Positions 41,843-51,344 are shown, counted from the stretch's first letter. The stretch is 54,637 nt of DNA from Collinsella aerofaciens (GCA_008671135.1 RQAP01000023.1:1-54637); one strand, 5' to 3'. The notes: generated by a model from the letters alone, not told the origin. Program-made: numbers and translations.

Positions 41843-44106
41843 TGGCCTTGGATAAATCCAACCTATCTCTTGCCACGGATACACCAATCAAGGCGAGGGA
41901 GCAAGATCTTATCGGAAGGACCCCTTTCGCTGAGAGGCTGGCAGATATTCTGAAATCCGCAGCTGGTCCCGAGTCCCTTGTCATTGGTTTGTATGGGCCT
42001 TGGGGATCAGGCAAGACTTCGGTTATAAACCTCGTTGAAAATGCGCTCTCCCGAAAAGACGATGACGGCAAGGCGGGCGTCTCTGTCGTCCGTTTTGAGC
42101 CCTGGAATTACCTCACGTCCGAGCAGCTGCTCGCTCAGTTTCTTAAGGAAGTCGGGAGTGCGCTTGATAAAGATGTACATGGGCGGCGCACGCTATTCGG
42201 CAAGTTATTCGGCAAGCTGTGCGGTAAGCGCCCCGAGGTGCTCAATGCTTTCGCGGCATATTCTGAAGCCTTGTTGATTACCGCCGGTGCCGCTGCCAGT
42301 TTGGCGGGCGCGCCGCTTGCAGGCGTTGCTGTGCCTGCCTTCGGCAAACGTTTGGCGAGCAGGTTGAGGAAATCCGCAGAAAGGGCGGGAAGCGTCTCTT
42401 CGAAGAAACAGAGACTTGAGGAGGAGCTCCTCAAGTTCGATGGGCGGGTCGTAGTGATCATCGACGACATTGATCGGCTGCCGAACGATCAGGTGCGTAT
42501 GGTGTTTCAGCTCGTCGCCTCCCTGGCGAAGCTTCCGAAGATAAACTACCTTCTTTCATTCGATGAGGAGGTGGTTACGCGGGCTTTGAGTGAAGTCCAG
42601 AATTGCGATGGCGCCGAATATCTGGAGAAGGTGGTCCAAGTCCCTGTGCACCTGCCGTCCATTTCATCGGGCGATTTGGAGCGGGTGCTTCTCAAGGACA
42701 TCAATGCGATTTTCAAGTCGTTTGCATACAGGCTGGAGGACCTCGACGACAAGAGGTGGAACGGCGTCCGCCTGACGTTTCTGAACAATCGGTTCTTCAC
42801 CATAAGGGAGGTTCGACGGTTCACGAACGCGTTAAAGGCGAAGTTGAGCATCCTGCCGCGATTCTGCTGCTTCGAGGACGTCGTCGCCTTGGCGGTACTG
42901 GAACTCAAGGTGCCAAAACTCGTTGATTGGATTCGCGTGCACAAGGACCTCCTTTGCGGCACAATCGGATCGTCGTTATATATGAATAACATGGATCCAA
43001 AAGACAACCTCGCCAATTTGGAGGAGCTGATTTCTAGGATAGTCCCGAGATCTGAAGCCAAGTGGGCGGTCGAGGCCGTCTGCAGGCTTTTCCCGCGGGT
43101 GGCAAATAAAACTGGCATGAGTCATTGCGTCTCTTACTCGAGGGAGAGCTTGAACGCTATCTGGCGGGCCGATTCCTTCGATCAATACTTCCATTCGAAC
43201 ATGCCGGACGGAATCGATGTTCACGAGGTACAGGATGCGTTGAATGTGAGCGATGGCGGTGTGTTGCTCGATGACCTGCGCAGGCACGCCGAAGCGGGGA
43301 GTATGATCGACTTTGTATCGGCTATGAGGGCCCGTGTATCGACGTTGGAGGAAGGACGTGCCGAAATCGTCACCAAGGCGTACCTTTTGGCCTTGGGTCT
43401 GAGTAAGGAAAAGAGATACGCCCCTTTGGCCTCGACGAGTGCCGACCTGGAACTCCTCAGACTCATCGAGTTGCTGTTCAAACAGTTGGGGCCTGCTAAG
43501 TCTGACGAGATTCTGCGAGCGTCGGTGGACGAGAGCAAGGGTAGAATTGTCTATCCGCTCGTGCCTTTCTTGATATCGCAGCTGAACAGCCTGAATGACG
43601 GGGGAAACGGTGGCTGCAAGACGCTTTTGCCCGAAGGCGACATTTTCGAGCTTTCCGATGCCGTTTGCGCCAGGGTGGGCGAGGACGCCGCCGCGAGGAA
43701 CCTGTTCCTAGACGATGAGTGTCATTATGCGTTGATCTTGCTCAAAGAGCGTAAACCCAATGAATTCATGGCTTATGCGAAAAGGATTGCCAATGCAGAC
43801 GGGGCGGGGTGCGCGTCTTTTCTCTCGTTCGGGCCGAAGCGCTACACCTTGCTGGGCAGCGACGAAGTAACGAGCTTCTCATTCGATAAGAATGCTGTCG
43901 CAAAGGTGGTCGAGCTCGCAAAGGTCGACGGTCTTCTTGCTGAGGCTCGCACAGATGGCAGCTTTTTTGAGTTGCCGGAAGACTGCCAGCTGGTTGCGGC
44001 GGCTTTCTGCGCTTCGAATAGAGACGATGATGATAGAAACGAGGTCTCTGCTGAAGAAGCTGGTAAGCTCCTTGCGCATTGGAGGCGAAATAGCAGGAGG
44101 GCGTGA
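41842..44106 (+). CDS. KAP family P-loop NTPase
   Basis: A 754-residue ATPase of the KAP group. Walker A is GLYGPWGSGKTS near residue 50. Walker B is RVVVIIDDIDRLP near 202, with the Asp-Asp-x-Asp pattern of STAND-like NTPases. Between them is a hydrophobic insertion (LLITAGAAASLAGAPLAGVA, residues about 147-166), the membrane-inserted segment typical of KAP proteins. The C-terminal half is helical and unrecognised. KAP ATPases occur in several anti-phage systems, such as QatA. GTG 41842 is used with GGGGAGG upstream; TTG 41848 is an alternative with better spacing. It lies downstream of the TIR gene and probably works with it. Confidence 0.85.
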   Translation: MALDKSNLSLATDTPIKAREQDLIGRTPFAERLADILKSAAGPESLVIGLYGPWGSGKTSVINLVENALSRKDDDGKAGVSVVRFEPWNYLTSEQLLAQFLKEVGSALDKDVHGRRTLFGKLFGKLCGKRPEVLNAFAAYSEALLITAGAAASLAGAPLAGVAVPAFGKRLASRLRKSAERAGSVSSKKQRLEEELLKFDGRVVVIIDDIDRLPNDQVRMVFQLVASLAKLPKINYLLSFDEEVVTRALSEVQNCDGAEYLEKVVQVPVHLPSISSGDLERVLLKDINAIFKSFAYRLEDLDDKRWNGVRLTFLNNRFFTIREVRRFTNALKAKLSILPRFCCFEDVVALAVLELKVPKLVDWIRVHKDLLCGTIGSSLYMNNMDPKDNLANLEELISRIVPRSEAKWAVEAVCRLFPRVANKTGMSHCVSYSRESLNAIWRADSFDQYFHSNMPDGIDVHEVQDALNVSDGGVLLDDLRRHAEAGSMIDFVSAMRARVSTLEEGRAEIVTKAYLLALGLSKEKRYAPLASTSADLELLRLIELLFKQLGPAKSDEILRASVDESKGRIVYPLVPFLISQLNSLNDGGNGGCKTLLPEGDIFELSDAVCARVGEDAAARNLFLDDECHYALILLKERKPNEFMAYAKRIANADGAGCASFLSFGPKRYTLLGSDEVTSFSFDKNAVAKVVELAKVDGLLAEARTDGSFFELPEDCQLVAAAFCASNRDDDDRNEVSAEEAGKLLAHWRRNSRRA

Positions 44107-44109
44107 TGG

Positions 44110-44400
44110 AGATGCGGACGCTTCTTTGGACCGGCTATGTGACCGTGACGGGCGCGGTCGACTTCGCCCGGCCCTCGCCGCTGCTCTTGATGCAGATGGC
44201 GTCGAGCCAGATGTAGGGGAACCGGGCGCCTGGCAGGATGTGCTCCTCGCCCGGCGACTGCGTCGTCGGGCGAGGAGCACATCCTGCCACCTAGCTAACG
44301 CTCATGCGGCCTATGCCCATGGACTGTGCCACGTGCTTCACTTTCCTCGTAATCACGCCGTCGGTCGGCATCTCAGACGCGGCGGCGATGGTGCGTTAGG
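44110..44400 (-). mobile_element. Decayed IS256 (mutator-type) transposase remnant
   Basis: On the minus strand a piece at about 44400-44290 reads SEMPTDGVITRKVKHVAQSM then GIGRMSVS before a stop. A second piece at about 44222-44110 reads FPYIWLDAICIKSSGEGRAK then STAPVTVT before a stop. Both match IS256 transposases: the helix-turn-helix region, and the DDE-domain strand with the catalytic Asp in WLDA. Around 40 residues between them are replaced by palindrome F. No terminal repeats or target duplication are evident. It lies between the KAP gene and the SIR2 gene. Confidence 0.75.
44231..44289. repeat. Palindrome F inside the IS256 remnant (23-bp perfect arms)
   Basis: Arms 44231-44253 and 44267-44289 (tggcaggatgtgctcctcgc...) are perfect inverted copies with a 13-nt loop. 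One arm continues into transposase coding sequence (ggcgcccggttccc), so the other arm looks like an inverted duplication of the transposase gene itself. Confidence 0.75.
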
Positions 44401-44442
44401 AGCAATATATAATTGAATCAAAAGCTGGCGAGGAGGTCTTGC

Positions 44443-45636
44443 GTGGAGCATAAGAGCGAACGTCATATGAGGGAAATACTCGTTCCCCTTGACGATAACG
44501 ACAACATGCGCATCAAAGAAGAAAACGCGAAGTTCTTACGCAAGGTCTTTGCTAGTGCACATATTAATGTCTTGCTGGGCTCTGGCTTCTCTGGAAGTGT
44601 GGTTCCCGTCCTACAAGGACGGGAATCTTGGTTTCAGGCGGTTGACGAACACATGCGCGATTGTCCGGGAAACGAGAGGGGAATGTGGCTCTCGGCACGG
44701 GCGCTCTTGCGGGCGGAGTATTTCAAATCCATTATGCACCCCCTTCGCGAGGCGCATGCCACTGAGCCGCAGAAAGCGTTTGTTGCCTCGGCGTGTAGGC
44801 TCATCGAGAATCGAGGTACGACAACCCTCCCGAAACGCCTGAACTTCTTCACGACAAACTACGACCCGTTGATAGAGCTCTCACTCGAAAGTCTCGGCAT
44901 TCCTTTCAACGACGGCTTTGTTGGGCGGGGAAAGCCGCGGTTCGACCCCTCTGCATTCAGCCGGCTTATGTGCGAGCAATCGCTTTTCATGGAGTACACC
45001 TCGCAGGTGACGACTGCTAATGTGCTGAAGGCGCACGGGTCGTTGACATGGCGACGGGTAGGCGAATCTGATCGCAAAGAGGTTGTGTACTCAAACGTCG
45101 AGAGCACTTTGGACGATTGCGTCGTGGGTCACGATGGCGTTCTTGACCTTCCTGCCGTTTCTGAGCTGGCCTCGTTGGTGAAGGACCCGTGCAACGCCGC
45201 GTCGTTACAATTGTTCAAGGAACTTGTCTCCGGCCTTTCCGTTGACGATGTGGATTTGCTCCAAGCATTCGGGAAGAGCTATGACTCAACGCTTTGTATC
45301 GTGAATCCTGCCAAGCGGAAGTTTGAGGAGACCGTTCTCGAGCAAAGCTACTACGATTTGCTGCGCATCTACGCCAACGAACTTGACCGCAACAACGCGC
45401 TGCTTCTGGTGTTCGGGTTTTCGTTCGCCGACGAGCATATCCTTGAGCTCACAAAGAGGGCCATACGGTCGAACCCGAAGCTCATAGTGCTGATTTCATG
45501 CCACACTAGAGACGACGCCGCCTGGTATCGCTCCCTGTTCCCCAATGCTGACAATGTCTATCTCCTTGTTCCCAGGGAAGACAAGGAGATCGGATTGGGT
45601 GAGCTCACGGAGGTGCTGAGATGCGTGGCGAGGTGA
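44443..45636 (+). CDS. SIR2-domain protein of a SIR2-HerA defence pair
   Basis: A 397-residue SIR2-like protein. NAD-binding features are HINVLLGSGFSGSVVPVLQG near residue 40, LNFFTTNYDPLIELSLESLG near 132 and LKAHGSLTW near 194 with the catalytic-type histidine. The C-terminal half reads LLLVFGFSFADEHILELTKR, then KLIVLISCHTRDD. SIR2 proteins next to HerA form a large complex that depletes NAD and cuts DNA on phage infection (established for SIR2-HerA). GTG 44443 is chosen because AGGAGG lies 6-7 nt upstream. The last 16 nt overlap the HerA gene. Confidence 0.85.
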   Translation: MEHKSERHMREILVPLDDNDNMRIKEENAKFLRKVFASAHINVLLGSGFSGSVVPVLQGRESWFQAVDEHMRDCPGNERGMWLSARALLRAEYFKSIMHPLREAHATEPQKAFVASACRLIENRGTTTLPKRLNFFTTNYDPLIELSLESLGIPFNDGFVGRGKPRFDPSAFSRLMCEQSLFMEYTSQVTTANVLKAHGSLTWRRVGESDRKEVVYSNVESTLDDCVVGHDGVLDLPAVSELASLVKDPCNAASLQLFKELVSGLSVDDVDLLQAFGKSYDSTLCIVNPAKRKFEETVLEQSYYDLLRIYANELDRNNALLLVFGFSFADEHILELTKRAIRSNPKLIVLISCHTRDDAAWYRSLFPNADNVYLLVPREDKEIGLGELTEVLRCVAR

Positions 45637-47459
45637 GCGGTGACCTCCTCCTGATCGGGGAGGTCACCGATGTTCGCGGCACCAAGGTCAAGGTGAAGGT
45701 GTGCAGCCAGGCGAACGAGGCGAGCGTCTTTTACCATGGCGAGCTCGTGCGCGGCGTCTCCGTTGGCGGGTACCTCCGTTTGCCTTGCGGCTACGACGAT
45801 GTAATCGGAGTAGTCGAAGGGGACTACCAGCAGGAAAGCAGAGCTGTGGCTTCAAAAGGGGCCGATGGGCGCGAGGCGCCGGGCTCGTACCTTGAACGCT
45901 ACGTCGACGTTTCGGTGTTCGGCAGTTTCTCCTCTGGGAGATTTAACCGCGGCATTGAGGTGCTGCCCTTGGTACGTTCGAAGGCGTATCTTCTCTCGCC
46001 CAAGCAGCTCGCGGCCGTGAATTCGCCCGTCGAAGCCACCGGCGCGGGCTTTAGGGTAGGGGAGCTGGTCGGGCATGACGGGGTCGACGTGAGACTGCCG
46101 TTCAATGCGCTGTTCGCGAGCCACATTGGAATCTTTGGGAACACCGGCTCGGGCAAGTCGAACACGCTGTGTCGACTTTTCACTGACTGTCTCGGGCAGC
46201 GTGCCGGATGCGGGAGCAGCAAGTTCGTTTTCATCGACTTTAATGGCGAGTACACTGCAAAGGCCGTATTGTGTCATGACAAGGAAGTCTACGGGCCAAG
46301 CACTAGAACGGGAGCCGGCGCCAAAATCCCCGTTCCACCTGGCTTCTTCTTTGATGTGGACATGTGGGCAATGTTGGCCAAGGCGACCGAGAAGACGCAA
46401 CGGCCGTTTTTGAAAAGGTGCATTCGCAAAGCCGGGGCGATTTTGGAAATGAGCGACCCCGGTGCCTACCTGCGCGGCATGGTCAGAAAGCTTCTGGAAG
46501 ACTATTGCGGCTGTGGCCCCGCTTTCGATGAGCAGCGCGAGGATTTGGTAAGGCTCTTTTCACTTGTCCCCGGCGTAGATGTAGGCAGCCTGGAAAGGGC
46601 GATTGACTCTATTGACGTTTATCAGAAGTACAACAATGCGCTCCACAAACGCGATAGTGGGAAGCTACTTTACTCGCCCGCCGATATGCCTGAAGTTTTC
46701 TCCGATTTATGCTATGAGAGCATGGACTACTCATCGTTGGCTTCTGACAGGCCCGCGCTGCTGGAATTCATCGCGCGATATCGGTTTATTGAGGCGGTTC
46801 GCTCTCATACGATCACTCGTGAGCATATTGCGCCCTTGATACAGCGTTACTCGGCAGAGCTGAGGGAGGCTTCAAAGCTCTACGAGCCTTGCATCAGCGG
46901 TTTCAAATCCGATGTCTCCGTCATCTCGCTTCTCAACGTTAACCTTGAGCAGAAGAAGATCGTTCCGCTCGTCGTGGCGAAGACGCTCTATCAGTTCCAG
47001 AAGGAGCGCGGGCAAAACGAGCGTGGAAGCAGTGCTCACCTGGTCATCGACGAAGCACACAACGTCTTGTCGTACTCGTCGCAGCGCGAGAGCGAGAACT
47101 GGCGCGACTACCGACTTGAGACGTTCGAGGAAATCGTCAAGGAGGGGCGCAAGTTTGGCATGTACCTCACCGTGTGCAGCCAACGGCCGGCCGACATATC
47201 GCCTACGATTCTCTCGCAGATGCACAACTACTTCATCCATAGACTCGTAAACGACGAGGACCTGAGAGCGATTAGCAAAGCTGTTTCGTTCATCGACAGC
47301 GCAAATGCGAGCATGATTCCCGTGCTTCCGCAGGGGTGCTGCATAGTGAGTGGCACGGCGACGACGTACCCGGTGCGTGTGCAGGTTGACGTCCTTGAAC
47401 TTGAGAAGCAGCCTATGAGCTTCGACAGGGATCTTGCGAAGGCTTGGGGCGTTGGATGA
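45621..47459 (+). CDS. HerA/FtsK-family ATPase of a SIR2-HerA defence pair
   Basis: A 612-residue HerA-type motor. The N-terminal beta-barrel (HAS) domain runs over about residues 8-100 (DLLLIGEVTDVRGTKVKVKV). Walker A is HIGIFGNTGSGKSNTLCRLF near 172. KFVFIDFNGEYTAK follows near 200. Walker B is HLVIDEAHNVLSY near 473. Sensor region features KFGMYLTVCSQRPADISPTI and QMHNYFIHRLVNDEDLRAIS are also present. It starts inside the SIR2 gene with GGAGG upstream. Its stop overlaps the start of the third gene (ATGA). It should form the hexamer that carries SIR2 subunits. Confidence 0.88.
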   Translation: MRGEVSGDLLLIGEVTDVRGTKVKVKVCSQANEASVFYHGELVRGVSVGGYLRLPCGYDDVIGVVEGDYQQESRAVASKGADGREAPGSYLERYVDVSVFGSFSSGRFNRGIEVLPLVRSKAYLLSPKQLAAVNSPVEATGAGFRVGELVGHDGVDVRLPFNALFASHIGIFGNTGSGKSNTLCRLFTDCLGQRAGCGSSKFVFIDFNGEYTAKAVLCHDKEVYGPSTRTGAGAKIPVPPGFFFDVDMWAMLAKATEKTQRPFLKRCIRKAGAILEMSDPGAYLRGMVRKLLEDYCGCGPAFDEQREDLVRLFSLVPGVDVGSLERAIDSIDVYQKYNNALHKRDSGKLLYSPADMPEVFSDLCYESMDYSSLASDRPALLEFIARYRFIEAVRSHTITREHIAPLIQRYSAELREASKLYEPCISGFKSDVSVISLLNVNLEQKKIVPLVVAKTLYQFQKERGQNERGSSAHLVIDEAHNVLSYSSQRESENWRDYRLETFEEIVKEGRKFGMYLTVCSQRPADISPTILSQMHNYFIHRLVNDEDLRAISKAVSFIDSANASMIPVLPQGCCIVSGTATTYPVRVQVDVLELEKQPMSFDRDLAKAWGVG

Positions 47460-48214
47460 AAGAAGTGGCTGAGGTGAATGACGATAGTTTTGCCAAAATG
47501 ACTGCCGGGTTGGTGGAGAGACACCCTGCGCTCTACTATCGGATGGTGCTGGAGGATTCGCATATTCCGCTCCATGCCGTGAAGAGGGGTTTCTTCGGTG
47601 ATACATTCCTCGAGGTCTTCCGGCAATACAACAATGCACTCTTCGATTCGGTCAGGCTGATGATTCGCTACGAGAAGTCGTTGATGGCATGGGGGGAGAT
47701 TGTCGCGGGGGTCGACGACAAGGTTCTAAGGGACACATTGGTCATGGATTACGTCCATCCGGTGTTCATGGTAGCGTGCGATCTACCCAACGTGTTCAAA
47801 GACCGGCTTGTCCGTGGGTGTGTCAAACTCTCAACGGTCGCGAAGGGCGACTACTCGTATCTACAGGAACGCAGACGGGACTGGTATGACGCATTCCGGA
47901 AGAAGTGTGTTGATGTTCCGCTTGGGATGAAGGTGTGCGATGTCGTTGACGACGATCTCTACAAAGACGCTGATGCGACGCATTTCCGGGAGTTGCACGG
48001 CTCTAGCATGCATGACTTGTCGCAGAGTCTGGTGAGCGGGCTTGAGCAAACGGTCTCGGTGGACAATTGCATTACAATGCAGACTTATATTGGAGCTTTC
48101 GACCTTAACAAGGAACTTGAGGCCCTGGACAGGCAGAGGCGCAGAATCCAGAAAGCGTACCTATTGTTCGGGGAGTACGGCGATGCGCTGTACGAGGGGC
48201 GGTCTAGTAATTAG
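47456..48214 (+). CDS. Third gene coupled to SIR2-HerA, function unknown
   Basis: A 252-residue, mostly helical, soluble and acidic protein that I do not recognise. It reads DSFAKMTAGLVERHPALYYR, FFGDTFLEVFRQYNNALFDS and YLQERRRDWYDAFRKKCVD, with no membrane segment or known nucleotide motif. ATG 47456 overlaps the HerA stop (ATGA), so the product should be made at a matched ratio. The standard description of SIR2-HerA is a two-gene system, so this is either a lineage-specific accessory such as an inhibitor, sensor or adaptor, or a passenger. The middle region repeats FEV-type hydrophobic heptads that could support complex formation. Confidence 0.75.
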   Translation: MKEVAEVNDDSFAKMTAGLVERHPALYYRMVLEDSHIPLHAVKRGFFGDTFLEVFRQYNNALFDSVRLMIRYEKSLMAWGEIVAGVDDKVLRDTLVMDYVHPVFMVACDLPNVFKDRLVRGCVKLSTVAKGDYSYLQERRRDWYDAFRKKCVDVPLGMKVCDVVDDDLYKDADATHFRELHGSSMHDLSQSLVSGLEQTVSVDNCITMQTYIGAFDLNKELEALDRQRRRIQKAYLLFGEYGDALYEGRSSN

Positions 48215-48760
48215 GGCGGTGGATTGTTGTAGGAGGCTGGAATGGATAACGTTGGGCCGGGGGAGCTGGAATCATAGCGAACGTCAAAGATAGCGAGTCT
48301 CAACACTTGCCTCTGTATGATCCAGACGATTGCGAACGTTTTCCGACCTTGGATGTTTGCGATGTCTGTCAACGGGGACGCCGCAAGGCGCGACATGGGT
48401 ACCGTCAGGTACCGACAACAGTGCAGGCTGCGCCATGTTGACCTCCGAATGCATCCTGACCGACGGGCTCGTGTCCCTCTTTGGGCATAGGGTCCTCGAC
48501 ATGAAGCTGTTCCGTGGTAAGGAACTGCTGAACCGGCGTACTGCTCGTCACAATCATCGTGTTGGGTCCCTCCTTCTCGTAGCGCATTCGTAAGCCGATT
48601 CCTCCTTTCACCGACTGGCAAAACGATTTACACCTAATTGTGGACACTGCCCACGCGATTTCTCTTTGCCCCCGCATCGATCTCGCTAAACTAATAGCTG
48701 CTGCTACCAGGGCATTTTCTGGTGCACATTCTATTGGCTCCTGCGAAGATCGGAGCGGGT
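48215..48760. other. Gap after the SIR2-HerA operon
   Basis: No convincing gene. A minus-strand frame of 60 codons (48405-48587, start MRYEKEGPNT) has AAAGGAGG about 15 nt upstream, but I do not recognise it. A short palindrome ggtaccgtcaggtacc lies near 48400. No clear terminator follows the third gene. Confidence 0.35.
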
Positions 48761-49854
48761 ATGTTTGCTGCAAAGTCCTACACCAGCCGTCATTACATTG
48801 CGATTGTTGCCATGGCCTGCCTATGCGCTTTGCTGGGCGGGCCTTCTTATGCCGCGGGCGCGGAGAGCCTCATCATCGCGGGCGCGACGTACTACGAGCC
48901 GGGCGTGTCGGGCCCCGGCTGGGCCTGGACCGATGCCGACCACCTGGAGCTTAACGGCTACGCGGGCGAGGCCATCGGCGCCGAGGGCGACCTGGTGCTG
49001 ACGCTTGCCGGGCAAAACTCCGTGACGGAGTCGCATGCGCCCGATGCGGACATCACGCTGAGCGGCATGGAGGTGTGGGGCAACCTGACGCTTCGCGGTA
49101 CCGGGACCCTGACGGCGACGGGCTCGCAGTGCGGGATCCACGTCTCGCAGGCGCTCGTGGTGGATGGATGCACCGTCGATGCCCGGGCGGACGGGGCCGA
49201 TATTACGGATGAGGCGGTCGCCGGCGTGATCGCAGGCGACATGGCCGTGCGCGGCGGCGGGCGCGTCGTTGCCGCGGGCGCCGGGTCCGGGGCGGGCGTG
49301 CGCGCCTACGGCGTGTATCTGCAGGACGCGGGCCTTGGCGATGGTGCGGCCGGCCGTCGGCTTTCCGCCGATGCATCATGCTCGATGCCACCGGTGCCGA
49401 CAGCGGTGTTGCGTGCGCGGGCGGGTCGCTTGTGTCTGCGAGGTTTGTGACGCCTGCTGGCGGGACCTTTGGTGCTAGTGGCGTGGTGAATGCCTCCGGT
49501 GCGGTGGCGCCGCATGTGGTGATTGAGCCCGATGCGGCCACGCCTCCGGCGGGGGCGACCGATGGAGACAACGTGCCTGGCGATAGCTCGAGCAAGTCTC
49601 CTGCCGATGCTAACCCCGCTGCCGGAGAGCTCACCACAGGGCCCACGGCAAATCCGGCGCTGAAACCCGCGACCGCGACAACCAAGACAACAACGACAGT
49701 AACCAAGACCACGGTGTCCACGTCCTCCAGGCCCAAGACCGCCACCGCGACCACTGCAGTACTCCCCAAGACCGGCAACAGCAACTGGATCGCCGCTTCC
49801 GTGGCGCTTTTCCTGCTTGGTACAGTACTTCTAGCTGCCGCATGTCGTTGTTGA
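48761..49854 (+). pseudogene. Frameshifted LPXTG cell-wall surface protein
   Basis: The first part starts MFAAKSYTSRHYIAIVAMAC (ATG 48761 after GGAGCGGGT). It has a signal peptide ending near SYAAGA and beta-rich sequence (HLELNGYAGEAIGAEGDLVL, LTLRGTGTLTATGSQCGIHV) like carbohydrate-binding or adhesin repeats. It is open to 49450. The second part, in another frame (49378-49854), continues MLDATGADSGVACAGGSLV, a Thr/Lys-rich spacer, the sortase motif VLPKTG, a membrane helix and a short tail. One frameshift at about 49330-49378 separates them. It may be decay, a phase-variable tract or an assembly error. No homopolymer stands out at the junction. Confidence 0.7.
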
Positions 49855-50296
49855 GATGGCTGCCATTTGGAAGAAAGGGACATCCACAAGGTATAGCTAT
49901 TTGCTTATTTGTTTATAGGCGCCCAATTATCGAAGGCGGCGGCCATGCGGACGCAACAATGGGCTGAATCATGACAACGAGACCCGGGTTAATATACGCG
50001 AGAAAAAAGAATTAACAAGAAAGTGGGGCAGACCACAAGCAGCAAAAAGGGCACCGGGACCTATGTAGGCTCCGGTGCCCAAGCGCAATATCGGCAGTAC
50101 ACGGAGTACCGCAATACGACGATCGGGGTCGAGCACAAGGCGGATTTATATTCGCTGAGTTCATTTATAGCGCAAGCAGTATGGTCTAACCCCTCTTTTG
50201 CGTATATCCGGCTGTTGCGGTCGAGGTCTACGTCCCATGCGTAGAATTACTTGGTATATAGAATTGCAACACCATTAAGTATTGTGGGAGCATCTT
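49855..50296. other. Gap with a GC hairpin
   Basis: No credible gene. The hairpin gggcaccgg / ccggtgccc lies at 50049-50080, flanked on its left by AAAAA. On the minus strand it would look like a terminator (cccTTTTTg), but no minus-strand gene ends here. The rest is AT-rich and unremarkable. Confidence 0.4.
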
Positions 50297-51160
50297 GTGA
50301 AGTGTAACGAATGGGCTGAATTAATATGCGCGTTTATCTCTTTACTTGTAACAACCATCATTGGCATGAAACAGTATCGCCAGAGCAAACGCATGGAAGA
50401 ATTCGAGCGTCGCCAGGACGAAAGAGACGAACGCAGACACGCCGAAGGGAATAAAGCGCAGGCGGTCGAGTTTATCTCGAAGTATTACTCAGACAGAGGC
50501 TTGATTCCGCTGTGCGCTGTCGCCGCCATGCACAATGACCTTTTTTATTATTCACGTGAGATGTACCGGAACTTCTGTTGTCTCGTGCCGGAGGTACAGA
50601 ATCTAATTCTTAAATACTGCGATCTTGACTTGCGGGTCAGGAGAGAGGATGACCTGTTCGTCCGTTGCATCGCCGCAGTCGAAGCCGCCCTCCGTGACCG
50701 CTTCCCAGAAGATGAACCTGTTCTTTATGATGATGGGAAATACGTGCTTCGCGGGCTCGAAAGGTATGCGGGGGAGAGACTGCCAGCACCTCAAGTTGAC
50801 CTTCTTCCTGAGTGCTTGGACTCTTCGTTCCTTCCCCCTGATAGCTGTACCCTGGAGTTCGATTACCTTATCCGTAAAGTCCTTTCCGAGGCCTTCGAGT
50901 CGAGGGACGCTTCCTTCACCCCTATTTCATATCTAAAAAATGAGTATCAATTCGAATCGAGCCCCGAGATAGAGGCCTGCCGATTCGCGTCGACCGTTGC
51001 ATTCTACGCGGCGACCTACGGCTCTGGTGACGAGGCCAACAATATGGCCTACGGGTGCCCCGGGGGTTTCGATGGCGAGAGAATCGAGACCATGGAAGAC
51101 CTATTTCTTCTTACTGTCTTCCAGATATATACCAAGCTTCTGCTTCCGAACGAAGGGTAA
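50297..51160 (+). CDS. Unknown protein with an N-terminal membrane helix
   Basis: A 287-residue protein that I do not recognise. One membrane helix (LICAFISLLVTTIIG, residues about 9-23) is followed by a highly charged linker (RMEEFERRQDERDERRHAEG) likely to be coiled or extended. A cytosolic helical domain follows (AVEFISKYYSDRGLIPLCAV, LVPEVQNLILKYCDLDLRV). Single-helix anchors with this charged linker recur in island proteins of unknown role. GTG 50297 has GGGAG 6 nt upstream; TTG 50282 is less likely. It is monocistronic in a low-GC setting near toxin-antitoxin-like genes. Confidence 0.65.
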   Translation: MKCNEWAELICAFISLLVTTIIGMKQYRQSKRMEEFERRQDERDERRHAEGNKAQAVEFISKYYSDRGLIPLCAVAAMHNDLFYYSREMYRNFCCLVPEVQNLILKYCDLDLRVRREDDLFVRCIAAVEAALRDRFPEDEPVLYDDGKYVLRGLERYAGERLPAPQVDLLPECLDSSFLPPDSCTLEFDYLIRKVLSEAFESRDASFTPISYLKNEYQFESSPEIEACRFASTVAFYAATYGSGDEANNMAYGCPGGFDGERIETMEDLFLLTVFQIYTKLLLPNEG

Positions 51161-51265
51161 GAAATAACACGAGGCATTCGTTATTTGACTCAGCCTAATT
51201 CTGCCAAATTCATTTTCGATACCTCACTCATTTCCTTCATTACTTGGGCATACTTAAATCAGAAA

Positions 51266-51344
51266 TTGGTCGTAGGGCGCGACCAACGAAATCAAAAGAA
51301 AGCCCACTGAGAAGATGTCTTCAATCTCTTTGGGTTGGAGGCAT
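51266..51344 (+). repeat. Structured two-hairpin repeat, copy 1
   Basis: Hairpin one is TTGGTCG-tagggcg-CGACCAA (51266-51286). A conserved linker ends in gagaag (51309-51314). Hairpin two is atgtcttcaatc / gggttggaggcat (51315-51344), followed by a T-rich stretch (tttctttttc). The first 49 nt recur at 52446-52494 and 52498-52546. Confidence 0.65.
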
